Origin: Colias croceus
Lineage: Eukaryota; Arthropoda; Insecta; Lepidoptera; Pieridae
Reading direction: 5' to 3'
NCBI RefSeq assembly: GCF_905220415.1
Contig: NC_059552.1
Coordinates: forward strand, 1,317,001 to 1,381,000
Length of the DNA: 64,000 bases
Part shown: in pieces, positions 47,182 to 58,548 of the stretch
Numbering within the stretch: the stretch's first letter is position 1
Layout: each line of letters begins with the position of its first letter
Made by a program: the position numbers and the translations under genes
The notes under the pieces: model-generated
Told to the model about the DNA's origin: nothing
The model's database searches: none
The model's input: the letters and a program-made list of their open reading frames with translations, nothing else

Positions 47182-47358
47182 GAAGTGAAAACTTGATTAT
47201 TAACGTTCAGCATGTTTGATATTTTGGAATGGTAGGTCTTACGCATGGAATATAAGGGCTAAAAAAACTAACATCCGTCTTACGCTTTTTCGATGGTCAC
47301 GTGTCCTGACGCGAGATTAAGATTTTATACCCAACGCCGCTAAAAAAGTTTTCACTTC
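47182..47358. mobile_element. MITE with GAAGTGAAAACTT termini
   Basis: Left GAAGTGAAAACTT and right AAGTTTTCACTTC are 13-bp inverted repeats related to the termini of the copies at 5445, 5908 and 30501. The body is different (ACGTTCAGCATGTTTGATAT, CGTGTCCTGACGCGAGATTA). GGAGTGCCGGCA directly upstream may belong to the conserved flank of this subtype. Confidence 0.65.
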
Positions 47359-49015
47359 AATAAATCCAGCTAATAACACATCAAACTTATGTTTATAATT
47401 AGGTATACGACATGAAAATATATTAATTACCAAGCAATAATAATACAGATAAATACTGAACATAAGTATAATAGTTAGTATTAAGTAGTATTAGTTAAAA
47501 TATACTTTGACTGTTAGTCAAAGTTTATTTTTACTAACAACATGTAAATGAAGAAGAAATAATAATTACCAACGAACTAACCTTTTCTATAATACTTAAC
47601 ACGGCACATTTTTCAAATTATCTTGCTCAACTCTGCTCAAAAATTTGAGGGTTTTGTTGGAACTTTAATGTGTCAAAACTATGATATATCTAAACTACGA
47701 TACTACTTGAAATAACTTGCATGCGGAAATGCTCATTACAATTGTGAATCTAAAGAATAACTAACAACATACTATTCAATTTTATTGAGCTGATGAATAT
47801 CTTTTGCCTGGAAGAGATCACCGTCTCCTAATAAATATACTGTGTTTTCTTATAAAATCTTTACATAATTTATTTTATTTAGTAGTTTAGTTTTTGTTAT
47901 TTTTATGTAAAAATGAGCTTGAGCAATGAGCTTATACATATTTGGCAAAAGTATACATAATTTTTTTATAATTTCAGGACCGCAACTTAAATGGGGCGCT
48001 CGGAAAATATGCCTATGGGTTATTAATAGAGAAATGATACACAACAAAGTTATGTTGGATCCATTTTATTTATAAATAATGAAAATGATATATTTATAAA
48101 ATATAAAACATATTAGTTATGTAAAATGATTAAAAATAAATAAATGAAGCAACTACGATTCAAAGAAAACATCTTTTTCAGTGTGAAAATGCTCTTAGCA
48201 ATCCTGGATGATGAACTGTATATCATGTACTCTGATCCCAGTACGGTCGGTACCTCGATAGCCATAACGATAAATATTATAATCAGATAACCGCAAAGTC
48301 AAAATAAAAACATTACTTGTACAGTTGTGAGTGCAAAATTTACGTTTCATTTGGCAATAACATTTTTTCGGTACTAAAACGTAGTAGTTTGATATGTGGC
48401 TGGCTGCCCCTCTTCTCTTTCCTGAAAAATATCCTCCAAACTTTCCCGAGATACTTCCAATGATTGAACCATTATGATTAACACTATTATTGATATTGAT
48501 CAATGATTGAACCATTGGACGTTGGACATTAACTTCAGTCAAAAATTAACGAAGCGGATGATTACTAATTTCCACTTAATCCTCGCTGCCACTATCTTTA
48601 TCATCAAATCATCAATTTTCAAGTGGTGTTGTAAAATTTTCAGCAGAAATCGTCTTCCAAAGGCGATATAATTTTATGAGCATTGAATCTGTAAATAAAA
48701 AAATCAAAAGTTAACTGTAAATCTATAAAAAAAGCTACTTACAAATAAAATTTTATCAAAAACTACTGTTCCCAATGCACCTCAAAATCTTGTAAAAGTC
48801 ATATATAAAAGAATTCATCAATTCATCATTTTATTATTTCATTCAAAAAGTGTAATAATATAATATCAACAAAACACATGAATTGCTATCATTATAAAAA
48901 AATGAATACCTGTATGTAACAACTTACCTTTAGTGGGAACGCATGATGCTGAAAATTCACAAAACACTAAGATTGCATTTGATATTTTTGGTTTTATGGC
49001 ATTCAATAGTCAAAA
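47359..49015. other. AT-rich spacer with a 115-codon open frame
   Basis: A minus-strand open frame at 48195-48542 begins MTEVNVQRPMVQSLININNS and contains the cysteine cluster CYCQMKRKFCTHNC. No family recognised. It could be a fragment of a transposon protein or chance. Nothing else seen. Confidence 0.35.
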
Positions 49016-49181
49016 GTCGATTTCTATGTCCCTATGTCCCTTTGTATGCTTAAATCTTTAAAACTACGCAACGGATTTTGATGCGGTTTTTTAAATAGAT
49101 AGACTAATTCAAGAGCAAGGTTTTAGTATATAATTTATTAGGTTTTAGACAAAGCGGGCGAAGCCGCGGGCGGTAAGCTAG
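49016..49181 (+). mobile_element. Non-autonomous Helitron, family C
   Basis: It ends with the same hairpin and terminus as family B (AAAGCGGGCGAAGCCGCGGG, CGGTAAGCTAG, then T) but has a different body (AAACTACGCAACGGATTTTG, AGTATATAATTTATTAGG). The 5' boundary is approximate, near ATGTCCCTATGTCCCTTTG. Sharing one 3' end across different bodies is typical of Helitrons, which keep the terminator hairpin. Confidence 0.7.
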
Positions 49182-49424
49182 TAAATTTATAAAACACGAA
49201 GATTTTTAAAATTGTAACTAATGAACACAATCAATATTAGATTAATTACTGTAGATAATGGTGTCTAGTTTTACTTAAAATAATAAACATCTACCCTCAC
49301 TTTAAAAAAATGTAGTATATTTATTATTTACACGAAATATACCTTATAGGGAAGGGAAGATATGGGTTAAAGAGTTAAATAAATAACATGATTATATTTA
49401 AATTATTAATTTTCAACAGTGTAT

Positions 49425-49587
49425 TTAGACAAAGTAACAATTACAAAACGATAACGAAGTTAGAAATCGCAAAAATGTATGGGATTGTCATTAGATAGAC
49501 CACGTGATCTAACGCGGCGTATGTCAATCCCATACATTTTTGCGATTTCTAACTTCGTTATCGTTTTGTAATTGATACTTTGTCTAA
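49425..49587. mobile_element. Long-arm inverted repeat (63-bp arms), MITE-like
   Basis: Arms at 49425-49487 and 49525-49587 are reverse complements with a single mismatch (GTAACAATT against GTATCAATT), separated by 37 bp containing CACGTGATCTAACGCGG. The outermost bases are TTAGAC and GTCTAA. There is no coding content. Transcription through it would give a nearly perfect 63-bp double-stranded RNA stem. Confidence 0.85.
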
Positions 49588-49635
49588 GGCCCCAGTAGTG
49601 TTAACATGTAAATTGATTTGATTTTTACGAAATCT

Positions 49636-50000
49636 CATAGATGGCGCTGTTACAAAATTAACATTATACAACTTACATTCTTTAAACTATGTTTCTCTTC
49701 CCAAGTTACTTAAATGGCATAGTTTTTATAGTTTCAATCTAGATATTGTCAAACAACATTTATATATGCGTCATTTAATTATTTATTTCCAATAGTTAAT
49801 GTGTGTTTGATTTTTATAACACTGGCTATAGATGGCGCTGATTCAAATTTGTCTTTATACTGCTAAGATTCATTTAACTGTTTCTCTGCCAAAATTACAT
49901 AAATGACGTAGTTTTTATAGTGTAAAGGTAGATAATAGCATGGCTTACTCAAAAACAACATTTAAACATGAGTCTTTAGATTGTACGCTGTCGTAGTACA
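49636..50000 (+). repeat. Diverged tandem duplication of an ATAGATGGCGCT repeat, about 190-bp period
   Basis: ATAGATGGCGCTG occurs at 49638 and 49828. Each is followed at matching distances by TGTTTCTCT, AAATGRCRTAGTTTTTATAG and CAAACAACATTTA/AAAAACAACATTTA. The two units are clearly homologous but diverged. Similar ATAGATGGCGCT repeats are widespread in Lepidoptera. Confidence 0.7.
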
Positions 50001-50024
50001 CGGAATATGTAAGAAAAATAAAGG

Positions 50025-50330
50025 TTCACAGCTCCTCCCCCGTAGGTGATAGCTTGATAATATGTAGCCTATAGCCTCACCCGACCTGTTAGTAATATTC
50101 ATGCAAAATTTGAAGTCAATCTATGCAGTACTTTTCGAGATTAGCCCAGACAAACATACAGACAAACAGACAAACAGACAAACAGACAAACAGACAAACA
50201 GACAAAAATTCTAAAAACTATGTTTTTGGCTTCTATATCGATTATAGATCACGGCCCAAGTATTCTTTTAAAAAAATATTCAATGTACAGTTTTGACTTT
50301 CCTACGATTTTATTATATGTATAGAATACA
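50025..50330 (+). mobile_element. Dispersed lepidopteran repeat with internal (CAGACAAA)n
   Basis: Blocks TCACAGCTCCTCCCCCGTAG, TGCAAAATTTGAAGTCAATC and CTATGTTTTTGGCTTCTATA are followed by TATTCAATGTACAGTTTTGA. About seven ACAGACAA-type units lie at 50149-50206. I recognise this as a common dispersed repeat of Lepidoptera but cannot name its class; boundaries are approximate. Confidence 0.5.
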
Positions 50331-50634
50331 AGTTTCAAATTCGATCACGCGATATGGTAACTTTCCGACGCGTATCGCATATATCTCGTTGTATTTGAAT
50401 TGCATTGTTTTAGTGTATGCAAAATCCCACTATATATAATATTAATCTTTATAACTTAGATTGTACATAGTTAATCCTTAAATGTATTCGATAATAACTA
50501 TTCGCAGTTCAAATTATAATAATAAAATTGATTTCGTTATGTAACATAGGTATAACATATATGATATAATAACTAATAACTAAATAATAAATGAAAAGCT
50601 TATTCTATGAACACAATTTTTTTATTTGTTGGGT
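50331..50634. other. AT-rich spacer, nothing recognised
   Basis: No supported feature. Confidence 0.35.
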
Positions 50635-50825
50635 TATTTATTTATTTTATTTTTATTTTTACACTTAATTAATTGTACAAATAGGAAACCTTAGTATTAA
50701 TTACATCTAAAAACAGAGTACAATTAACTTGGCGGCCTTATCACTAAGTAGTGATCTCTACCAGGCAACCACGGTAAAAGGTAACAAGCAAAGAGGTCAC
50801 TAAAAAGGCGGGACGAGAACAGAGA
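50635..50825 (-). mobile_element. LINE 3' end (CR1-like), minus strand
   Basis: On the minus strand it reads GGTTGCCTGGTAGAGATCAC, TACTTAGTGATAAGGCCGCC, AAGTTAATTGTAC, then a TAAATAAATAA-type tail at its left end on the plus strand. The GATAAGGCCGCCAA core is shared with 3664-3785. It is 5'-truncated with no coding part. Confidence 0.72.
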
Positions 50826-50854
50826 AAAAAAAAAAAAAAATAATAATAATAATA
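50825..50854. repeat. Poly(A) run followed by (TAA)n
   Basis: A run of A (about 50825-50840) leads into five TAA units. It lies at the 5' side of the truncated LINE and may mark a second, older insertion. Confidence 0.7.
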
Positions 50855-51003
50855 GTACTTAGCAAGAAAAACAGAAAAATAAAGACGTTTCATCATTCAA
50901 ACATGTATGAAACATATTATAATATATATCTACATAAAATAATACATTATTATAATACGTTATTTACCTGAAATCAGTTTCATAGGAAGGATAGGATACC
51001 ATA

Positions 51004-51202
51004 TCTATACTAATATTATAAAGCTGAAGAGTTTGTTTGTTTGTTTGTTTGAACGCGCAAATCTCGGGAACTACTGGTCCGATTTGAAAAATTCTTTCAG
51101 TGTTAGATAGCCCATTTATCGAGGAAGGCTATAGGCTATATATCATCACGCTAAGACCAACAGGAGCGAAGCCACGCGGGTGAAACCGCGCGGCACAGCT
51201 AG
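51004..51202 (+). mobile_element. Non-autonomous Helitron, family A, best-preserved copy
   Basis: It begins TCTATACTAATATTATAAAG after A, contains GTTTGTTTGTTTGTTTG, CCATTTATCGAGGAAGGC and CATCACGCTAAGACCAACAG, and ends with the hairpin CGCGGGTGAAACCGCG and CGGCACAGCTAG before T. This copy can serve as the family reference in this window. Confidence 0.92.
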
Positions 51203-54200
51203 TAAGATAATATACGTTTTTTAACAAAACCTATTTATATCGACCTTCACAACTGATAGGTTAATTGCTAACAGCTTAGCTTTTGGCAGTTTTAACTCAA
51301 TGACTCATAATTACATATCTAACCAATCATACAACCTGTCATTAACTTATACAAATAATTACTTATATACAACCAATCTAAATATTATGCTAATATAATA
51401 AATAGATTACCTGTTAAAAATCAAATTAACGCTAATCGTAGTCTCTGCTATAAACTGGTCATAATAGTACTTTTTTTTTTATATATACGTACATAGCTGT
51501 AAAATTAGGTGCAATTTTATCGATTATACCTACCTATCTATATTAAATACCCTTGTATTTTATTTATCTTATAATTTATATATGTATGTATGTTTTATTT
51601 AAAGTGAATTAATTTAACAAGGATAAAAAACGCAACTAATTTGTAATTTCCCATGGTCCCACCTTCATAATAAAACTCAACAAGTTAAGGATAAAAGTGA
51701 TTAAAATATTAAAAAACAAACTATACGTTTATTTAAATAACATCAATCACTGAACCATTGAGAATTTGAAGGTAATTTATTGAACCGTAAATTACCCAAA
51801 AGGTAGGTTTATAGGTATATCATCGCCAAATTTCGAAACTAAAAAATGTTATTCGCTAACGGAGAATTAAGATTAATATCGATATTTTTTGCTATTGATC
51901 CAACCCGGTGATTATGGTTTGAGATCATTAAGACCCTCGCGTGTGACCCAATGCAGATGCAATGACGCAATGAAATCATTTTGCAGTTATAATACCGCCC
52001 ATGTTATTCATTGCTTCATTAATCGACTTGGGGTGTGATACTAATGTCACCTAATTAAAACTTTTAAACAATACTTAAAATATAGTTTGGTGATAATTAC
52101 ATACCTACTTTTAATTTTTTCAGTTTGCTCATTAAATTCGCTTAACCCGCTTATGAAACGTTAAAATTCATATATCATACAAAGGTGTTTTAGTTTGCAA
52201 AATCATTAGATATAAGCTTCTTGGCAAAATCACTCATATTCGCATCACTCATTTGTCATGTTTTGACAGTTACACAGATTAAAATTGCGATTCTAATACG
52301 AATGTATAATGCACAGACAATAGAAATAACGCATACAGATTAAACAGAACACAATCAACGAGTATCGAAACAAACGTATTAGAATAATAAGATAATGATA
52401 CGTCTGGCTAAGCGATACAGCGAATTGGCGCGTTTTTTTCCCCCAACGATGTTGCCGTGTCTGGTCTTTGATTTATTCCCGCCCAGTTAACTAGTTCAAG
52501 GTTATTTTACATGTCGCGATCGTGAATGAACAGCTTTATTTTTGTTTGCAATAGGTCGTCGTTAGGTCACCAGAATGACCCGGAACGGTCGCCGTAATAT
52601 TTAAAAACATCTTGTGTGTTCTCCATACCTACCAAATATTTATTATAATAAAATTTATGATTTCGATTTCGTCCTTTTTCGTCAATTAGTGTACACAATT
52701 GTAGATCGTTATTGTATATTTGGACACATTTAATATATTATCGTCCCAATAAATTTGATTTAAAATTAATTAGGAGCGCATCATAATAAGATTCGATTTT
52801 CGAATGCAGATTTAATTGTTACAAATAACGCAAAAAAGCGATGGATGACGGCGACATTAAGTTATTTTGTAACAGAGTGCAATGCACTGGGAATTGACCG
52901 CTTTTGGATGGCAGCACGGAGGGCGCGACCAAACCACCTAATCGAATCGTAAACAATTATTATTTGAATGTTCGCCACGTGAACACTCTTAATGATTTCG
53001 TCATATTAACAAGTTCATAAAAAATACAAGTGCTATTTGTCAACTTTTTTAATAACATGGACATTTTTTATTTGGCTAACATAAATCAAAAGGTTCGTAA
53101 CTATTATTAATGTAAAGTAAAGATACTACCTAATTACCTTTGATAAATGGCTACAAAAGATTATCATATCCTACTTGTATATACGTTTTTTTTTATATAT
53201 AAGTAGTTATTAAGTTACCTATGGCATAATAAGAGTTTCACAATATCACAACAACAAACAACCAACACTGAATCAAACTAACATAATATTTTGTTAATAA
53301 CAATACGACGACGCGGACGTACTAGGTGAACATAAATGCACAATAGCTTCAAGTTGATCTTAAACTTTCCAATGAACTTCAAATGATAAATTGCGCCGAT
53401 GACGCCACCGTAGGTCAGTGCGGCGAGGAATGCTGTTACGTATGCGCCTATCTATTATGACGGATTGATTGTATTTTTGTAATTACAATCACATGTAATT
53501 AATGGTTACGTCAGTTAATTCTTAATGTAAATGTATTTAATATTATGTTCCATTTAGTAATTTATTCGCCTATGATCATGGATTAGGTAACCTAAAAATA
53601 ACTATGACCTCTAATATATATTTAAATTATGGTCTTGTAATAATCACCAGGAGTATATAATAAGATAAGATACGTCATCCGAGCTCGCCGAGCTATTGGC
53701 ACAAAAAATATAATTTTTCAAGTTAATCTAAATTACATATTTAACATGTGAGATCTCAATTAAGTTATCGAAGCGTGAAGTTTATATAATTGGCATTTTA
53801 CTTTGGCTATGTGGGACCACCTCACTGCGTCCGCGGTGACTTACAAGTCACATTGTTAAAAAACAGGCCACCGGAGAACGTAGGCTAAGAGTCTGGTATT
53901 ATGTATTAGAAAATTATATACCTACTATTCTTTATAAATTTATAAATTACATACTTTAGAATCGATTTAAAGCTGGCATTGAATTGAATCGATGGGAACA
54001 TTTAATGTTTAATATAGGATAAGAAAAAATAAGAAACTTTATGAAGTTAAAGAATTGCTGTTATGTGAAAACTTTTAATTTATATTTGAAGTTTGAACAT
54101 TTTATATTTGTATTGTATAATGATATTAAGGTATCATTTTATATTCTAAAATTTCTCATTAACTTTGCCATTATTCGTTTCATTGAACAAATCGATCGCT

Positions 54201-57200
54201 GGCTCTTAGTCTAAAAGTCATCGGTGTGAACATTATTTTAGAGCATGTATGCAAAATATCAAAATATCTGTCAACCGGCGGTCGAGCTTTGATCTACAGC
54301 GCAGTGACCGCCAAACCTGACTAATCACCCGGATAATACGATCCTTATCGTTATTTATTTATTAAAAATAAATAATTTCTCGATACTTTATGAGAATTTT
54401 CCATTAACAAATGGGTATGTAATTATTGTTGTTTCAAGTATTAAAAATTATACTAAACTATAAAGCATCACAGATAAATTCAGAAAGAAGTTATTCTAGT
54501 TGATCGATTCAACAATATATTAGTGATTATATTCAGTTTTTTAATATTTCAAAGATTAGATCTAAAGTTTGCCCCCAATAATGCCGCAATAACTTCAAAC
54601 GCCAACTACAGACTTTTGAGTTTGTGAAATCTAACGTAAAATAATTATGAGCCAGGTAATAATTCTAACCTAACCTCGATATGTCGTTCGAACTTTGACT
54701 TAAAAATTTTAATCATACAAAGCTAGTGATGTGAACACTGACATTTATGGCTTTAGCGAGAAATTAAAAACGAGGCCACTTAACAATTTCATGGTCAGAA
54801 CTGTTACATTTTTTATTCATCTCAGGCATGGCGTTATTAGTTTTTCGTCTTAAAACGATAAACATCTAAATTGATTGTTCGGTTTATGTGAAATAAATAG
54901 TTGAGTCGGTATCATCAAAGGCAGGACCAGTGCAACGTGACCCCGAGTGTTGTCAGAACTAGAATAGGTATGAGGCGGCGGGCGAGTTAGGAGAGGTCAA
55001 CGTTAGTCGGTCAGTAACCCGATTTGTGGAAAACGTAGGGGTGGCAATTGTTCAACTTTCAAGTTAAACCCTTTCACACATTTGCTACGTAATATATTAT
55101 TTTTAGCAACAAATAGTGTTAATAACAATAATTATTCTGTCGGTATTTTTCCTCAGCGTTATATTCGATCGCTAGTATCGAAGAATTAAAAGAGCTTCAA
55201 TGCCGCATTGAGCTTGCGATCAAAGACAAACTGCAGGTATAAAATTGATTAGTCAACTGACGCTATCTCAATGTTAATGCTATTTATATAAAATCATTAT
55301 AATGTTTAAATCTGTATCCACCTTGTTGACAGCCCTACGTGTAGAATATGGAATTAGTCGATTCTGCGACGATTTTTATAAGAAAATATGTTGTCGGCAT
55401 TTTAATGACAAAACGTACGATATTTGAACATCGATATCGCATATTTATTGCCTTTGTTGAACGCCCTCTTATATTAAAATCGTGATTTATTCGCATTTGC
55501 CCAAGGTGGTCTTAATTAATTGACCGTTTGTCTAACAGAATCACCTCACTAACTATGCGGGCGAAAAATATGTGCGCAACTACATAATGCCCATGCGAGA
55601 TTTTATATTATCCCTAGGAATTCTAAGGACCTATACGTTTAAGAAACACTTCAAAAACATTTTATCAAATTTTGATAAATAGATATATGAAGGTACTTTA
55701 TCTTTTTATCATTCTTATTTCTTAGACTAATTGTAGTTGGTATATTGGTTTCAAATAAGTCTAATGATAAATGATTAATAGTAGAATGAATTTACATCGA
55801 TTTGAGAAACTTTCGAAATAATTTTAGCATATCGCAAAACATTTTAGCAACTAGTCATATCCCGCGGGACCGCCCCACCAATTAAGCGAAGTGTGTTTCT
55901 GTGTCGACACTTGATCAAAAAAAGTGTCTTACTAGTCTACTGAAATTTAGGTTAAGTTATACTATATTTTTTCACGTCCGTTCTGTTCTGTGTTCTTTGA
56001 ACAACAATTTTTATACCAGTTAAAATACCGGATAAGAACCAAAAAAGAGTATTTTACAACGCGAACTTTCACTAGTTTTCATCAGACAGTCATTTTCCAA
56101 TCGTTAAACATTAAAAACAAATATGGCGGAGAACAAAGCGAGCGGTGTCCGCGCAAAAACGAGATCGGTTAAAAGTTCCGAATAAAAAAAACAATTTCCA
56201 AGAAGCGTTGACCGAGTCGCCAATTATAATAAAATTGTTGTTCAATACCGCCGGCGGAGTAACCATTTAACATAATATTTAGATCTCAACAAAATCACAT
56301 CAAACTTTTAAATAAATTGCACTCGGGAGGGCGCAAAGGATATTTCACGAGCGTTGCCTCATAAATGCGACACATTGTAAAAACAAGGCAAGTTTTATTG
56401 TCATTTGACAATCTGACGTCATTTAAGCGCTAATTGAGTGGCCAAAAGATATCGGATATCGTTCTAAAAAAAGGGATTCGAGGACTGGCTAAAACCAAAT
56501 CGCTTGTCGCAAAAGGATCGATGTTCACGATGCGTCGGTCGGGCCGATTCTAAGGATTATTACCGTGGAATGCCGCTCTACAGCTCTCGCTTTCCGAGCG
56601 CCCAGCGGCCTCTGCCCGTGATATAATCGTTTTATAGTTTATTTAATTTAATAAGCCCATTTCAAATGTACTTATATTGGACATTTGGAAATAATCGATG
56701 TCGTTTATTGGCAATCGATTGCTCGTCATTCGTTCAGGTAATTTTGCTAAAATACGATTCAATCATAGAGCATTTTTTTTTCAATTACCTGCAAATCGGA
56801 AATTACAGGTCGGTGCAAGATGCGTGTGCCAACGTCTTGTTTTATTTTTGAGTACGCACAGCCTGAGGTGTCAATTGCTGCGTAATGGATGTAAGGAGGT
56901 GCGTTATTTTAGCTGTATTAAATTATGTTATTGAAAACGAGACGACACGCACGTTTCCTTTCGTGGCGAATATAATTTTATGTACCAGGGGCCCATGAGT
57001 TATCGAGCGATGTGATCAGTCTGTAAAAACTCAGGAGTTCGCGACGGCTTCGGCAGGTGCAAACGGCAGATGTCGGTCTCAAGCATTTCGTAAAATCAAC
57101 CAACATTATATTCTAAGTATGTATGTGGATTTTCAGCTCTGCCGCATTTAACGATAATATGTTTCAAATTTCAATATTCAATATGTTTATTGAATTAAGC

Positions 57201-57258
57201 TTTTGTCCACAGTGATTGAAGAATGTGATCAACAGATGTGCAAGCCTATAACTTTTAA
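51203..57258. other. Long AT-rich unique stretch
   Basis: No gene or transposon recognised. At 52564-52580 AGGTCA and TGACC half sites face each other with a 6-base spacer, reminiscent of nuclear-receptor sites. GC-richer short blocks lie at 52850-52930, 53395-53450, 54280-54330 and 54940-55020. Open frames here are short, overlapping and unremarkable. Confidence 0.4.
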
Positions 57259-58204
57259 CCCTTAGCTGGTATCGGGGGTCAAAAATCACCCCAGTACAAC
57301 GAAATTTTGGTCATAACTCTTTAGTGTTATAACTTATACTCTTGTTCATCTAGCTAATCTCATAACATCTCGGGCGTGAGATGGACGACATACAAGTGTT
57401 ACTTTTCTGTTACAAGGAGCCGAGGTACGTACACTGCTGGGGTCAAAAATCACCCCCGATACCATTTGTGTAAGTTTGTCTGAATTTATTCTAAAATTAT
57501 TTTCTTTATTTTTTGAGTTATAAACGATCATTATGGAGAGTTTTTTGACTGACGATCAAATAGCTGAATTATTAGATGACGAAATAGAAGAAAATGAACC
57601 GGAAACCTTCAACAGACCAGCTGCTTCTGTAAGTGATGATGAACAAATAAGTGATTGTTAGGAAGAAGAGTATGTTAGAAGCTGACTCCTCAACTTCAAG
57701 TTCTGATAGTAGCAGCGAAGGAGATGATGATGAAGAAGAAGCAGCTAGTCATACCTCTGGCGAACAGCGATCATATGTTCTAAATGTTAGAAATTTTACT
57801 AAGAATTTTGTTACTGGTTCATATAAGTTGTCATTTTTTTTGTTTTCTATGTTTTTTGATAAAAGTTTATTTTTTTATTATTTAGACTGTATAAGAAAAC
57901 TAAAGTTAGAATATTTTTTATGTTAATTTTTAGTTTTTGTAGAATTTATGGATCTCAAAGTGAACATCACTAAAATTAAACCAAAAATAAGATATAATTT
58001 GATTTGAAAAATAAGTATGGTTCATTACTTTATAGAGCACTATATTGTCGTTAAATGCTTACTTTAAGAGTTACTTTATTAATAAAAGAGGATTAAAAAG
58101 TAAAAAAACCTGTTTTTATAACAATTTTTTTTAATTTTCTCGTGGGGTCTTTTTTACCCCCGATACCAGTTATGTTGGCCAAGTTTAGCGATACCAGCTA
58201 AGGG
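57259..58204 (+). mobile_element. piggyBac-like element, internally deleted, in TTAA
   Basis: TTAA stands at both ends (57255-57258 and 58205-58208). Directly inside are perfect 16-bp inverted repeats, CCCTTAGCTGGTATCG and CGATACCAGCTAAGGG. Subterminal repeats of the form GGGGTCAAAAATCACCCC occur at about 57273 and 57439, with GGGGTCTTTTTTACCCCC at about 58144. TTAA duplication plus CCC...GGG ends is diagnostic for the piggyBac superfamily. At 946 bp it is too short for a full transposase; it keeps only a broken N-terminal piece. Confidence 0.9.
57533..57830 (+). pseudogene. N-terminal remnant of piggyBac-like transposase
   Basis: From ATG at 57533 the frame reads MESFLTDDQIAELLDDEIEE and stops at 57659-57661 after 42 codons. 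In another frame the same acidic, serine-rich style continues (SMLEADSSTSSSDSSSEGDD, then EEEAASHTSG) to about 57830, so a frameshift broke it. Such acidic N-termini are usual for piggyBac-type transposases. The catalytic DDD region is absent, lost in the deletion. It cannot be functional. Confidence 0.7.
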
Positions 58205-58451
58205 TTAAAACGTTTTTTACTACAACAGTAGGTAGGTATCTAAACATTCTGTCTATCGACAAATACCTATTTGATTTTGAAAAAAATGTGTACAATAGGT
58301 ATACCGTATACCTATTCATATTTCATAATATTAGATATGTACTATTATTAAAAAGTGGTGTTATTACAGGTCGGGGACTGGACAGGTGGAAATTTTGTTA
58401 ACCGAATTTTTGAACGTTCATGAATTATAAATTGTTTTACGTTCGAATTTT
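58205..58451. other. AT-rich spacer
   Basis: The right TTAA of the piggyBac element, then unassigned AT-rich DNA. Confidence 0.4.
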
Positions 58452-58548
58452 AAATGCGATCGAATAATACGACGTCATTATTCGTGACGGCGGCACGTGT
58501 CACAACCGCAACAGCTGTCGTGACGTTTCGTGACGTTCGATCGCATTT
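58452..58548. promoter_or_regulatory. Inverted-repeat-bounded cluster of CRE and E-box motifs
   Basis: AAATGCGATCGAA (58452-58464) and TTCGATCGCATTT (58536-58548) are perfect 13-bp inverted repeats. Between them lie GACGTCA, two CGTGACGTT-type half-CRE sites (CGTGACGTTTCGTGACGTTC), a CACGTG E-box and a CAGCTG E-box. The density of palindromic factor sites in less than 100 bp suggests a compact regulatory element. Overlapping open frames start nearby but look accidental. Confidence 0.4.

Noticed and set aside
48195..48542. 115-codon minus-strand frame with a Cys cluster as a gene
   Set aside because: The cysteine spacing does not fit a zinc finger I know, flanks show no gene structure, and no paralogue is in the window. 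Kept only as a remark.
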